Below, one piece after another: positions 8,583 to 20,469 of a stretch of 27,916 nt of DNA. The number at the start of each line of letters is the position of its first letter. Within the stretch, counting starts at the first letter, position 1. Location of the stretch: NCBI GenBank assembly GCA_016720905.1, contig JADKJT010000015.1, positions 1 through 27,916 of the forward strand, in the 5' to 3' direction. The notes under the pieces were generated by a model. It was not told where the DNA came from, ran no database searches, and worked only from the letters and a program-made list of their open reading frames with translations. This DNA comes from Gemmatimonadaceae bacterium (GTDB lineage Bacteria; Gemmatimonadota; Gemmatimonadetes; Gemmatimonadales; Gemmatimonadaceae). A program made the position numbers and the translations under genes.

Positions 8583-10108
8583 TGGCCAGATCCCTTTCCA
8601 CCCTCGTGTTGCTGTCGCTCGCACTGTCACCGGTTGCCTTGCGTGCACAGTCCGGCAGTACGGCCGGCGCGCCAATGGTGCTCTCGTTGAACGATGCCAT
8701 TCGGCTGGCCACGGGTACCAGCGAACAAGTCGCGCTGTCGCGGGCGGGCGAACAGCGCGCAGGGTCAGCAGCTGCAGGCGCGATCCGCCCTGTTGCCACA
8801 GGTGTCCAGCACGCTCAACTGGCAGAAGCAACTGCAGAATCAGTTTGCGGCCATCTCGAAGCGCGCCAGCAACGGCACAAATGGCGGAAGCTCGGAAAGT
8901 GACACGTCCGCCGCCGGCAATGCGACATCGTCCATCACGCGAATCTTCGCGTCGGAATACAATTTCAATCTCGGCCTCACCGCGTCGCAGCCACTCTACA
9001 CCGGGGGCGGGCCACCGCCAACATTCGCGCCGCACAGGCCGGACGCGAGTCGGCGGAGATTGGCATCACCAGCGCGCAAGCGCAGGCGCAGCTGGACGTG
9101 ACGCAGGCCTACTACGATGCGTTGCTGGCCGATCGGTTGTTGACCATTTCCGATTCAACGCTGGTACAGGCCGAGCGCACCTTGCGACAGGTGCAGCTGA
9201 CACGCAGCGTCGGGTCGACGTCTGAGTTCGAGTTGATCCGGGCACGCGTGACGCGCGACAATCAGCGGCCCGGCTGGCTGCAGGCGCGCACCGCGCGCGA
9301 TCTCGCCTACGATGCGACTGCGCCAACCACTCAACCTCGACGCCGAACGGGCGGTCGCGCTCACCGACAGCATCGTTGAGGCGCCCCTCGCATCGGTGGT
9401 CGCGTCGACCGCACCGATCACCACCGTGAACGTGGCGGCAGCGGACGTGCTCGCGATCGATCCCGCCGTGCAGGCGCTGCGTGGCCCGCACGCTGGCCAC
9501 CAGCGATACCGGCGCGTCGGGCGAGCTCCGGTGCGCCAGGCACTCAAGGGCGTTGAAGTGGCGCAGCAGCAAGGCTGCGCGCCACGCGCGCGCAGCGGCT
9601 GCCATCGCTGGCCGCCACCACCAACTATCAGCGGCTGGCCTATCCCACCAACGTGTTGCCCAGGAGTCTCGCCGACTTCTTCCCCAATTGGACCGTCGGC
9701 ATCGGGCTCTCGTATCCCATTTCACCTGTGGACGCATCCGCGGCGACATCCTGGCTGCCGAAGCCTCGGTGATCGAGGGCGCAGCAGCGACTGCGACAGG
9801 CGCAGGAAGGTGCGGCGCTCGATGCCCGGTCGTCCACCGCGAAGCTGACCGAGGCGGAAGCCTCCTGGCGAGCCGGCGTGGGCACGGCCGAACAAGCGCA
9901 ACGCGCGTACGAGATCGCGGAAGTGCGTTTCCGCGAAGGCATCTCCACGCAGTTGGAACTCTCTGAAACACGCGTCCAGTTGCAGCAGGCGTTGGCCAAT
10001 CGCGCCCGGGCCGCGCGTGATCTGCAGGTGGCCCGCAAGCGACTCGAGTTGCTGCGCGATCTTCCATTGTCTTCCGGCTTCACTCCGTCAACCAGTTCGA
10101 ATCCATGA
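8579..10108 (+). CDS. TolC-like outer-membrane efflux channel (frame-disrupted)
   Basis: Start ATG at 8579 overlaps the tetR stop. A signal peptide (STLVLLSLALSPVALRAQ) precedes the first OEP helices (VLSLNDAIRLATGTSEQVA). Coiled-coil segments of both OEP repeats are readable in successive frames: AYYDALLADRLLTISDS, ERTLRQVQLTRSVGSTSEFE, and in the C-terminal repeat QRAYEIAEVRFREGISTQLE and ANRARAARDLQVARKRLE. About 509 residues is normal for TolC/OprM homologues. At least five frame changes occur between 8750 and 9880. The product forms the trimeric exit duct for the RND pump encoded two genes downstream. Its stop overlaps the next ATG. Confidence 0.87.
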
Positions 10109-11254
10109 TGACCACGACGCGCCGGATGGCGCCCACTGCTACATCGATCGCGCTGGCCAGCGCGCTCATGCTGGCGCCTGCAACAAGGCCAAGGAAGCTG
10201 TTGCCCACGACGGCCGCCACCGCGCAGTGACCATCGGCCCCGACAACATCGCCGTCGCGACCACTGATACCTCGCGCAGCGGTCCGGCCATCTCGGGCAC
10301 GCTGGTGGCCGACCGCGAAGCGCGCATTCGCGCCGAGATTGGCGGCGCCGTGCTGCACACGTATGTTGACGCCGGTCAGCGCGTGGCGGCAGGAACGCCG
10401 TTAGCGCATTGATGACGGTGGAAGTGCCGCACGAAACCCCATTGTCCGCACGCTCCAATGTCACGCAGGCTACCGTCGGCGCCGATCGAGCCGCGCGGAA
10501 TTGAAGCGCGCGAAGACGTTGTTGGCGGCTGGTGCCATTGCGGAACGTGATGTCGAAGGCGCCGAGCGGGCGTTAACGTGTCAGCGCAGGCGCAACTGGG
10601 GCCGACGCCGATTCGCGTCTCCAGCACGATGGAGAAGAACCTGCAACAACGCCACCATTCGCGCGCCGTTCGCGAGCATTGTGGCGGAGAAATCAGTGAG
10701 TCCCAGTGACATTGTCGCACCCGGTGCGGCGCTGTTCACGGTGATTGATCGCGCAGCCTGAAGGTTGGGGGCGTCGTTACCGACGTCGGCACTGGCCGAT
10801 GTGTGCGCGTGGGCGCGCCGGTGATGTTCACGGTGAACGGGTCCGGACAATCAACTGGAGGGACGCATCACCCGCGCTAAGCCCGATGACGGATCCGCAA
10901 ACGAACCAGGTGAGTCTGCTGGCCACCGTGCCCAATGCGAAGAATGCTTTGGTGGCGGGACTGTTCGTGGAAGGTCGTATTGCTGCCGAGAAGCGCATCG
11001 GGATCCTGGTGCCCGAGAAAGCCGTTGATCAAACAGGCATTGTGCCGATCGTGATGCGCCTCGGGGCGGCAAGGTGGAACGCGCGTGGAAGTGCAGGTGG
11101 GCGTGCGCGACGAGGGCGCGGAAACGCTGGAGATCCGTTCGGGACGGGCGACACGGTGTTGCTGGGTGCCGCACGCGGGATCTCGATAGGATCGTCGACA
11201 TTGGTGGTGTCGTCACCAAAAGACGCACCGGCGGCGCCGGTCAAGAACAACTAG
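10105..11254 (+). CDS. RND efflux membrane-fusion (periplasmic adaptor) lipoprotein (frame-disrupted)
   Basis: Start ATG at 10105 overlaps the tolC-like stop (ATGA). The signal region SIALASALML is followed, after correcting one base near 10172, by a lipobox cysteine (LAAC-NKAKEAVA), so the adaptor is probably inner-membrane anchored by lipid. Adaptor landmarks follow: GTLVADREARIRAEIGGAV and TYVDAGQRVAAGTPLA (lipoyl half-motif), LLAAGAIAERDVEGAERAL (hairpin), VAEKSVSPSDIVAPGAALFT (second lipoyl half), SLLATVPNAKNALVAGLFV and LVPEKAVDQTGIVPIV (beta-barrel and membrane-proximal domains). About 383 residues is typical of the AcrA/MexA family. Several single-base breaks occur. It links the RND pump to the TolC-like channel. 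Confidence 0.87.
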
Positions 11255-11293
11255 GCCGACGGTCCGTCAGCCAGGAGCACACACGGGATATCC

Positions 11294-14200
11294 ATGTTCA
11301 TTTCAAATTTTGCGATCAGCGTCCGCTCATCACGGTCGTGTCCATGCTGGCGCTGGCGGGATTCCGGACTGGTCGCGCTGTTCCGACTGAAGACCAACGC
11401 AGGTTTCCGGTGGTGCAGCCGCCGGTGGTGCAGACCACCATATTGTATCCCGGTGCCGGACCCGAGCAGGTGGAACGTGAAGTGCTGGAAGCCGATCGAG
11501 GAAACCATTCAGGGCCATCTCAGGCGTGAAGAGCGCTAACAGCGAGGCGCAGGACGGTTTCGCGCAGATCACCACCGAGTTCGAATTTTCCAAGCCGTTG
11601 CGGGATGCCACACAGGAGATTCGCGACGCCATCGGCGCAAACAGCGGGACCTGCCGCGAGGAGATGGAAGTGATCCTCCGGCGCTTCAATGGGACCGACG
11701 CACCGATCGTCACGCTCTCCCGGTGTTTTTCCACGTCGCTGACCCCGGCGCAGTTGACGCTCATCGCCGATCCGGGCATCACGCGGGAACTGCGTTCGAT
11801 TCCCCAGGGTAGCCGACGTGAAAGTCACCGACGCGGTGAAAACGCAGACTCACCATCAATCTCGACCCGCAGCGGCTGCGGGCGGTAAGCGTGAGCGTGC
11901 CGCAAGTGGTGCGGGCGCTGCAGCAGGGAGATCATCTGGCCGTGCCGGTGGGCCGGGTCACCAGCGCGCTGGACAAGACGCACCATTCGCCTGCAGGGCC
12001 CGCTTGAACGGGCCGCAGGATTTCATACAGCTAGTGGTGGCCGAGCGCGGCGGCAACGTGGTGCGACTTGGCGATGTCGCGACCCGGTCGACGACGGCAC
12101 CGAAGAAACAACGCACCATTGCGCTCTACAACGGCAAGGACGCCGTTGGCGTTGAAATCAAGAAGACCAGCGAGTATTCGACCTCCGCCGTGGCGAAGCG
12201 TGATCTTGAAAAAGGTCGAGCAACCCCGACGCCTGCGCTGCCTGCCGGCGCGCAGATCAAGGTGGTCAAGAACAAGGGAGGCTGCGTTGAGATTCGGTGC
12301 CGGAACGTCAGGAGGCGCTAATCGAAGGGGCGCCGCTCACCGTGCTCGTCGTCTTCTGTTTCTCAATTCGTGGCGGTCCACGGTGATTGCCGGTCTCGCC
12401 CTTCCGGTGTCAGTGCTGGCCAGCTTTGGCCGTGCCGGGCCTTTTTTGGGTTCACGCTCATTACGATGTCGCTACTGGGGCTATCTGCTGGCCATCGGCA
12501 TTCCTGATTGACGACGCCATTGTGGTGCGCGGAACATCTTGCGGCATATCAGAGATGAGGAAAGACCGTTACGACCGCGCGTGGAGGCACCGACGAAATC
12601 GACACGGCCGTCGCGGCGACGACGCGTTTCCCATCATCGCCGTGTTCGTACCATTGCATTCCTGCAGGGTGTCTCCGGCCAGTGGATTTCAGCCATTCGC
12701 CCTCACCATCGCCTGCTCGGTGCTGGTTTCGCTGTTCGTGTCGTTCTCGCTCGATCGATGCTCTCGGCGTACTGGCCTGACCCGCATCAGGAAGAGCATG
12801 AAGGCGTGGATCACCAAAAAGCTCGCCAAGTTCAATCTCTGGTTCAACGGCTTGGCCAATGGCTACCGCCGTGTGGTCAGGTGGGCCTTGGATCATCCCA
12901 AGTCGATGATGTTCCTGGCGGTGGCCAGCTTTCGTCCCGCCCTGTCCATGCCGGCGCTCGGCCTGGTGGGTGGCGAGTTCTTCCCGCTGGAAGACAATGC
13001 CGAAGTGTCGCTAACCGTCGACGCGCCTCCGGGCGCCAATATCGACTTCTCGCGCCAGAAAACCGGCGAGACGCTCCGGTTGGTGGAGAAGTATCGGAAG
13101 TGAAGTACACGTTCGTCACGGCAGGTGGCGCCAGCGGGGCCGTGGACAAAGCCAGCATCTATGTGAGCTCAGTACGAAAGCCGAGCGTCGGGCGATTGGG
13201 CAACGCGGCGCCGAGGAATGGGCGGCGCAGATGCGCGACGACGTGAAGAGCATCGGCGGCGCCGACGTGGCGGTATTCACCAACGACTTCTCGGGTGCCC
13301 AAAGCAGATCTCACTGGAGTTGCGCGGCAGCGACAAGGCGGCGCTCAATCGGTGGCCAATCGGTATCTGGCGGCCGTGAAGGCCCGCGCCCGAATTGCGG
13401 TAGACGTGGGCCTCAGCGCAAGGGACAGAAGCCGGAGCTCACGGTGGAGATCGATCGCGGACTGGCCGGCGCGCTGGGGCTGAGCATTGGCCAGGTGGCG
13501 CAGGCCATTCGTCCGGCATTTGCCGGCCTCGATGCCGGCGACTGGGTCGATCCCACCAATCAGACGCGCAAAGGTCATGGTGCGCCTCTCACCGGAAGCG
13601 CGCGCCCGTGGCTCCGACCTGGCGTTGTTGCCCATTGCCATTGGCACGGGCCCCAACGCGCAACTGATCCCGTTGCAGCAGGTGGCGCGCATCAGGAGCA
13701 ACCTCGGACCGGCCATCGTCAATCATCTCAATCGCGACAACGTGATCAAGGTGGGAGGCGAACTTCGCCGGACGGTCCTCACCGAAGTGATGAAAGGATA
13801 TCAACGCGAACACGGCGAAGATCCCCATGCCGCCGGGGGTGCAGCTCTCCACAGGCGGGCAGGTCGAGCAGCGGCAGGAGGTGTTCACCAACATCTTTGT
13901 CGCGCTCGGTGTCGCCATTGCGCTCATGTACCTGATTCTGGTAGTGCAGATTCGGTTCCTTCCTCGATCCCATCGCCATCCTCAGCTCGCTGCCGCTGTC
14001 GCTGATTGGCGTGATGGGTGCGCTGGCCATCACGGGGCACACCATCAACCTCATGAGCCTGATCGGCGTGATCCTGTTGTGCGGCATCGTGGCCAAGAAC
14101 GCCATTCTGCTCATCGATTTCGCCAAGTGGGCGCGCAGGCAGAACGGCATGCCGTTGCGGGGAGGCGCTGATCGAGCAGGCGCCATCGGTTGCGTCCCAT

Positions 14201-14506
14201 TCTCATGACCCGTTCGCCCTCATCGCCGGCATGATCCCGGTGGCGCCGGGACGAGGCGAAGGCGCGTCATTCCGCGCGCCGCTGGGCGTGGCGGTGATTG
14301 GCGGCGTGATCACGTCAACCGTGCTGACACTGCTGGTCATCCCCACGTTCTACGAAATTTTCGACAACATGCGGAGCTGGTTCGCGCGGAGCGCGTGGGC
14401 GCAGCGACCCCCGCACACCGGACAGTTCCGCGCGATCGAGGCCCGTGCCAAGCATGGGCGACTAGACAACGATGCGCCCGGGGCCTCCGCTAGATTGACA
14501 GCATGA
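11294..14506 (+). CDS. RND-family (HAE1-type) inner-membrane multidrug efflux transporter (frame-disrupted)
   Basis: Start ATG at 11294 (MFISNFAI), 39 bases after the adaptor stop. About 1070 residues is the normal HAE1/AcrB size. Landmarks in order are: first membrane helix then VVQPPVVQTTILYPGAGPEQ; KSANSEAQDGFAQITTEFEF of the porter domain; the proton-relay aspartate pair in IDDAIVVR (about 12510); VLVSLFVSFSLD; ALGLSIGQVAQAIRPAFAG in the second half; VALGVAIALMYLILVVQ; INLMSLIGVILLCGIVAKNA with its conserved lysine; and APLGVAVIGGVITSTVLTLL at the end. More than ten frame changes are needed, the highest density in the window. The stop overlaps the DedA-like start. It works with the upstream adaptor and channel as a tripartite proton-driven exporter. 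The substrate is not predictable. Confidence 0.9.
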
Positions 14507-15188
14507 TGACTCCCGTCCGCCTGCTTTCCTTTGCCATCGTGGCTGTCACGGCCGTGTCGGTTGGCAATTGGTCGGACCTCCACTTCATCGAGGCGCTGGC
14601 GGACGGCTTCTGGACCTACGCGCTGTTGGGGTTGTCGGCCATTGTCATTTGAGGAACTGTCACCGGTGTTCGGTGGCATCGCGGCCTTACGAAGGCGAAT
14701 TGCAGCTCATTCGCGTGATTGTCGGCATCACACTGGGCGGCTGGCTGTGTACATCGGTGTTGTATGCGGCCGGGCGCGTGAAGTGGGACTGGATTCGCAA
14801 ACGCTTCCCGCGATTCCGCGCGGCGGGTACTAGTGGCGTTGCGTGTGGTAGCGCGGAATCCGCTCGGCGTCGTTCCTGGTGCGCTTCGCGTTTGGATTGC
14901 GCATTGTGCTGCCGTTGGCGTGTGGTGCGGCGCGCGTACCTCTGGCTACGTATCGCGGCGTCGCTCCTGGGGTCGGCACTCTGGACGCTGGTGTTCGCGC
15001 TTATTGGCTATGCCGCCGGTGAGGCCGCTGTGCGCGCGGTGGGCCATGTCGGGCGGGCCGGCGAGATCATTGGTGCGCTCGTGGTCACGGCCGCAGTGTA
15101 TGCGTTCATTCGCTGGAACCGCGTGCGGCGCGCGAAGAAAGATGAGCGCAAGCGGCGGAAAGCGCAGCAGGGAATCGCGGCACCTTGA
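14503..15188 (+). CDS. DedA-family (SNARE-associated/VTT) membrane protein (frame-disrupted)
   Basis: Start ATG at 14503 overlaps the RND stop. The order of hydrophobic segments and motifs matches DedA: FIEALADGFWTYALLGL, then EELSPVFGGIAAL (the E-x-P-x-FGG re-entrant motif) in the next frame, then LIRVIVGITLGGWLCTSVL, an Arg-Phe rich segment ending in LRIVLPLACG-like sequence by frame correction near 14890-14930, and SALWTLVFALIGYAAGEAA. The tail is basic (NRVRRAKKDERKRRK). About 228 residues is typical. Family members act in lipid scrambling or undecaprenyl-phosphate recycling and affect drug and pH tolerance. The position at the end of an efflux operon suggests an envelope role co-regulated by the TetR protein. 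Confidence 0.75.
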
Positions 15189-15246
15189 CGCAGGAAGGGT
15201 TTCGCTCTCAATTGGCGTCAGTGGGCCGCAGTACTATTCCAATCGT

Positions 15247-17694
15247 ATGAGCCAATCCGCCTTCAACGAACGCGAGATCTGCACCAAATTCATCACCCCG
15301 GCCTTGAGGATTCAGGCTGGGGATGAGATGACGCAAATCCGTGAAGGTATCGTTTCACGCGTGGGCGCATCATCGTACGCGGCAAGCTGGTGACGACGCG
15401 GGAAGTCGAAACGGGCCGATTACGTATTGTACGCCAAGCCCAATATCCCGATCGCGATCATCGAAGCCAAGGACGGCACCCACATGGTGTGGTGACGGAA
15501 TGCAACAGGGACTCGAGTACGCGGAAACCGGCATCCCGTTCGTATTCTCGTCAAATGGCACGGGCTTCGTGTTTCACGACCGCACGGGCGCGAGCAAGAC
15601 ACTCGAGACCACCATTACGCTCGCCCAGTTTCCATCGCCCACCGAGTTGTGGGAGCGCTATCGTGCGTGGAAGGGGCTGACGGACAAGCAGTCTGAGATT
15701 GTACTGCAGGACTACTACGACGACGGCAGCGGAAAGGCCCCGCGCTACTACCAAGTGAGCGCTGTGAACGCCGCCATGGAAGCCATCGCCAAGGGACGCG
15801 ATCGCATTCTGCTGGTCATGGCCACGGGCACCGGAAGACGTACACCGCCTTTCAGATCATCTGGCGACTGTGGAAAGCGGGACGCAAAACGCATTCTGTT
15901 CTTGGCCGATCAGCATCACAATTGACCAGACCATGGTGAAGGGCGACCAGTAGTTTGGCGCGGCTATGGCCAAGCTGTCCACCACCAGCAAAACCATCGA
16001 GCGGCAGGATGGCACGAGGCAGGATCTGGCTCTCGCCCTCGATAGCAGACGCCGCATCGATACCGCCTACGAGATCTACCTCGGCCTATACCAAGCCATT
16101 ACGGGCCCCGAAGAGCGGCAGAAGCTATTCCGGGAGTTTTCGCCAAGTTCTTCGATCCAGATCGTCATCGACGAATGTCATCGCGGCAGCGCCGCCGAAG
16201 ACTCGGCGTGGCGTGAAATTCTTGAGTACTTCTCGGGCGCCACGCAAATCGGCCTCACCGCAACGCCCAAGGAAACCAAGTACGTCTCGAATATCGCGTA
16301 CTTCGGAGAACCGGTTTTCTCCTATTCGCTCAAGCAGGGCATTCGCGACGGATTCCTGGCCCCGTACAAGGTGGTAAAAGTCCACATTGACCGGGATGTT
16401 GAAGGGTACCGTCCAGAGCGCGGCCAGCTTGATCTCGATGGCGAGGATATCGAGGACCGCATCTACAACACCAAGGACTTCGACCGCACGTTGGTGTTGG
16501 ATGAGCGTACCAAGCTGGTTGCCCGAAAGGTCACCGAGTTTCTGAAGGAGAGCGGCGACCGATTCCAGAAGACCATCGTGTTCTGCGTGGATACCGAGCA
16601 CGCCAGTCCGAATGCGGCAGGCGTTGGTGAACGGGAATGCTGATCTCGTGGCCAAGAATCACCGGTACATCATGCGCATCACCGGCAACGATCCCGAAGG
16701 GCGGGCCGAGCCCTGGGGAATTTCATCGACCCGGAGTCGGAGTACCCCGTCATCGTGACCACGTCGCGCTTGCTGTCCACGGGCGTGGATGCGCAGACCT
16801 GCCGCCCAGTTGGCTGCTCGATCCCGAAATTGGCTCGATGTCCGAGTTCAAGCAGACCTTGGGACGCGGCACGCCTAGGGGCGCAAGAACACGCACAAGT
16901 ACTACTTCACTCTGATCGACTTTCGCGGCGCTACCAATCATTTCGCCGATCCCGACTTCGATGGTGAACCGGTGCAGATCTACAAGCCGGGTGAGGGCGA
17001 TCCCGTGGCGCCGCCCGACGATGTACCCGCTCTGGATGGCGATGGCAACGAGCTGCCGATCGAGCCGGGGTCAGACGAAGTGCTGGTAGACGTCCCGCTC
17101 GATCCAACCATCCCCTCGGTGGGCGGCGGGCGCAAGAAGATCTACGTGTACGGAGTGCCGGCAAAAATCATCGCTGAACGCATCGAGTACCTGGACGAGA
17201 GCGGCAAGCTGGTCACGGAGAGTCTGCGCGACTACACCAAAGCCGCGCTCACCCAGCCGATTCGCCAATCTCGACGACTTCCCGGCGCGTTGGCGTACCG
17301 CCGACCGAAGGCGGCCATCGTGGAGGAGCTCGAAGCCGAAGGGCTGCCGCTCACCTATCGCTCGGGAACTTGGGACCGATCTCGATCGTTCGATCTCATT
17401 TGCCGTGTGGCCTTCGGTCGTAAGCCGCTCACTCGGCGTGAGCGCGCCGAGCACGTGAAGAAGCGAGATCCGTTCAGCAAGTACGGAACGCAGGCGCGGG
17501 CCATTCTCGAAGCGCTGTTGGCGAAGTATGCCGACGAAGGCGTGCTCAATCTGGACGACGCCAACGTGCTCAAGCTGGCACCACTCTCGGGGATGGGCAC
17601 ACCGATGCAGCTTATATCCGCGTTCGGCGGCAAGGACGGCTACGACCGCGCCATCCACGAACTGCAATCCGCTCTCTATCAGGACGTCGCGTAA
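15247..17694 (+). CDS. hsdR: Type I restriction enzyme R subunit, HsdR (frame-disrupted)
   Basis: Start ATG at 15247 (MSQSAFNEREICTKFITPAL). The N-terminal nuclease domain has the aspartate in RADYVLYAK (read by frame correction at about 15415) and the E-x-K in IAIIEAKDGT. The helicase core follows: Walker A MATGTGKT after restoring one missing base near 15836, DEAD-type box VIDECHRGS, motif III IGLTATPKET, and motif VI QTLGRGTR (one base off at about 16878). The C-terminal EcoEI-type region includes ERIEYLDESGKLVTESLRD. About 815 residues is normal. HsdR translocates and cuts DNA when an HsdM2-HsdS complex meets unmodified target sites. Frame changes occur near 15340, 15420, 15490, 15836, 15920, 16600 and 16700-16900. 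hsdM starts four bases after its stop. Confidence 0.9.
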
Positions 17695-17697
17695 CGC

Positions 17698-18716
17698 ATG
17701 TCAGTTCGCAATATCGACAAGTCGATTCAAGACATCATGCGCCAGGACAGCGGCGTGGATGGCGACGCGCAGCGCATCAGTCAACTGTGCTGGATGTTCT
17801 TCCTCAAGATCATCGACGATCAGGACAAGGAACTCGGGTGCTGGAGGGCGTACAAGTCAGCATCCCAGCCAGTTTCCAGTGGCGCACCTGGGCGGCCAAC
17901 TGAGGGATCACGGGTGACGAACTGCTGACGTTCGTAAACGCGGAGCTGTTCCCGGCGTTCAAGAACCTCACCGTATCGCCCAAGCCCGGCGATCGCCGGC
18001 AGGTGAAATGAAGGGCGTGTTCGAGGACGCCTACAACTACATGAAGTCGGGCCAGTTGATGCGGCAGGTCATCAACAAAATCAACGGCGTCGACTTCAAC
18101 TCGCTCACCGATCGGCAACACTTTGGTGATATCTACGAGCAGGTGTTGAACGACCTGCAGTCGGCCGGCAACGCGGGCGAATACTACACGCCGCGCGCCG
18201 TCACGGCATTCATGGTCGATCGCATCGATCCGCATCCCGGCGAGGTGCTGTTCGATCCGTCGTGTGGCACCGGTGGGTTTCTCACCTGCGCCATTCGCCA
18301 CATGCGCGAGCAGTACGTGAAGAAGCCGGCCGTACGCCAGCATCGGCACGAATCTGTTGTTCTTCGAGAAGGGCACGCCGACGAGTGACATCTGGTATTG
18401 GGAGCATCGCGTGCCAGCGGGGCAGAAGGCCTATTCGATGACCAGGCCCATTCGCGTGGAGCACTTTGCCGACTGCGTGGAGTGGTGGGGCGGGGCCAAG
18501 CGCGCTAGTCGTGCCGAGACGCCGCAGAGTTGGAAGGTGACGGCGGAGGAGGTGAAGGCGCGCGGGTACAACCTGGATATCAAGAACCCGCACGTGGTCG
18601 CGGATGATCATGGGGATCCGGAGACGCTGCTGGCGGCGCTGAATGCGGCCGAGGCGGAGACAGGCCGACTGCGGGAGCAGCTGAAGGCGATTCTGGCTGA
18701 GGCGTTGACGCGATGA
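17698..18716 (+). pseudogene. hsdM: Type I DNA methyltransferase subunit HsdM with the centre of the catalytic domain missing
   Basis: Start ATG at 17698 (MSVRNIDKSIQDIMRQDSG). The N-terminal HsdM helical domain and the first part of the N6_Mtase domain are present, including NAGEYYTPRAVTAFMVDRI and the S-adenosylmethionine motif I LFDPSCGTGGFLTCAI. At about 18325 the sequence jumps from REQYVKKP straight to YASIGTNLLFFEKGTP, which belongs far downstream in the family, and then runs normally to ARGYNLDIKNPH and the C-terminal coiled tail. The missing block of roughly 140-150 residues would hold the catalytic NPPF motif IV. The gene is about 340 codons where 480-500 is usual, so methylation should be lost as drawn. 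Smaller frame breaks occur near 17840 and 18005. The stop overlaps hsdS (ATGA). Confidence 0.88.
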
Positions 18717-20445
18717 GTGTGGCGCGGGTGCTGGAGTATTACGACCGGGTGGCGGATGCGCCGGATGCGGTAGGGAAGCTGCGGCGGTTTGTGCTGGATC
18801 TGGCGGTGCGGGGGAAGCTGGTGGAGCAGGATGACGCGGACGAGTCGGCCAACAGCCTCATTTCCCGCATTGCTTCCGAAAGGAAGCGTCGCGTCGGCGC
18901 CGACGAGTTGCGTAAGAGCGTGCGACACCCTCGAGGTCCCGGGAGCGATGGCACTTTCAAACTGCCGCGCGGCTGGTCATGGAAGCTCCCTCGCTGAGAT
19001 CGGGCTGATCAATCCGCGAAATTCTGTCGATGACGGAACATCCGCCTCTTTTGTGCCGATGGCGCAGATTGATGCGGCCTACGGGGGCACCTCCGGCCAC
19101 GAGGTTCGGCGTTGGAGAAATCAAAGGCGTACACCCACTTCGCGGAGGGCGATGTCGCACTCGCGAAGATCACACCGTGCTTCAAGAACGGAAAGTCAAC
19201 TGTTTTTCGGAACCTGACCAACGGGATTGGTGCCGGAACGACGGAGCTTCACGTTGTGCGGCCAATCATCGTAGTGCCGGAATACGTACTGGCCTACTTG
19301 AAGAGCCCATCGTTTGTCAACGAAGGCATTCCGCGAATGACTGGCACTGCAGGTCAGAAGCGAGTGCCGTCGGACTATTTCGCGAACACGCCGTTGCCAC
19401 TGCCTCCCCTTGCCGAGCAGCATCGCATCGTCACCCGAAGGTCGAAGAGCTGATGGCCCTGTGCGATCAGCTGGAAGCGGCCCGTGCGGATCGCGAGGCC
19501 ACGCGGGAGCGATTCACCGTCGCGACCTTCGGTCGCCTTACGGCAACGAACGTCGGCCTAGCGGAGTTTCAGGAGGAGGCACGGTTCGCGCTGAACTCGT
19601 TCGCGCCGCTAGCTGCGAACGGCCCGCAGGTTTCTGCGCTTAAGGAAGCAATCGTCGACTTGGCTGTGCAGGGAAGGCTCTTGAGCGGAGGCGCTCAAAG
19701 CTGGACTGAAGTAGCACTTTCGGAAGTGCTTGAGCCGCTCGCTGATGGAAGGATTGTGCATCAAGGCTGGAGTCCGCAGTGCGAGGCGGTTCCTTCAGTG
19801 GATGACGGCGAGTGGGGCGTACTGAAGACCACCGCGATTCAACTCGGGAGGTATGTTGCTGAAGAGAACAAGCGACTACCATCGAAGTTGAAACCACGGG
19901 ACCAGTACGAGGTGCGTGCTGGGGATATCCTGAGTACTCGTGCCGGTCCGCGCGCCGGTGCGGGGTTTCGTGCTTAGTGAAATACACGCCCGCGGCTCAT
20001 CTTCTCGGACAAGGCCTACCGCTTCCGTGTCAATCCATCGCTGATCGATCCAGCGTATATGGAACTAGTCCTCGGCTCGCCGAGCACCAGGCGCGCGATC
20101 GACGCAATGAAGACAGGGAGTAGCGAGAGCGGACTAAACCTCACCGAAGTCCGCTTTCGTCGACTTCCCATTCGTTTTCCGTCTCTCAAAAACCAACTTG
20201 AGACGATCAGAATTATTGAGTCACTCATGGCGATTTGTGATCAATTTGAGGCGTCGCTGTTAAGTGAGGAGATCCATCGCTCTAGCCTCCTCGACATCTT
20301 GCTTGCGGTCGCATTAACGAATCCAGGCCGCCTGCTGCCGCCCGTGCCTTCGTCCCTCAGCGATCGCGTTCCGCTGCAGCCGCATCCGGGGAGTGCGCGA
20401 AGCGCACAATCAATAGCGCGGCTGTCAGACTGCAACGCTGGGTAA
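18713..20445 (+). CDS. hsdS: Type I restriction-modification specificity subunit, HsdS (frame-disrupted)
   Basis: Start ATG at 18713 overlaps the hsdM stop. The opening helix (KLRRFVLDLAVRGKLVEQD) is the half-conserved repeat that leads into target-recognition domain 1: FKLPRGWSWK, ASFVPMAQIDAAYGG, HFAEGDVALAKITPCFKNGK, GAGTTELHVVRP. Domain 1 closes with NTPLPLPPLAEQHRIV and the central helix VEELMALCDQLEAARADRE. A second copy of the cycle follows: KEAIVDLAVQGRLL, target-recognition domain 2 (DQYEVRAGDILSTRAG, then NPSLIDPAYMELVLGSPS), and RIIESLMAICDQFEASL. About 577 residues is normal for a two-domain HsdS. Frame changes lie near 18985, 19120, 19440 and 19970. It sets the bipartite DNA target of the complex. 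Confidence 0.9.
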
Positions 20446-20469
20446 GGCATCACGCGCAAATCCTCTTCG

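Noticed and set aside
11294..14506. Programmed ribosomal frameshifting or decay of the RND gene
   Set aside because: Frame changes go both ways at many unrelated sites, with conserved motifs on both sides and the same pattern in neighbouring genes. Uncorrected indels explain this better.
15189..15246. Attachment site or tRNA at the left edge of the island
   Set aside because: No tRNA-like cloverleaf or direct repeat matching the right edge could be found by eye, and no integrase is present.
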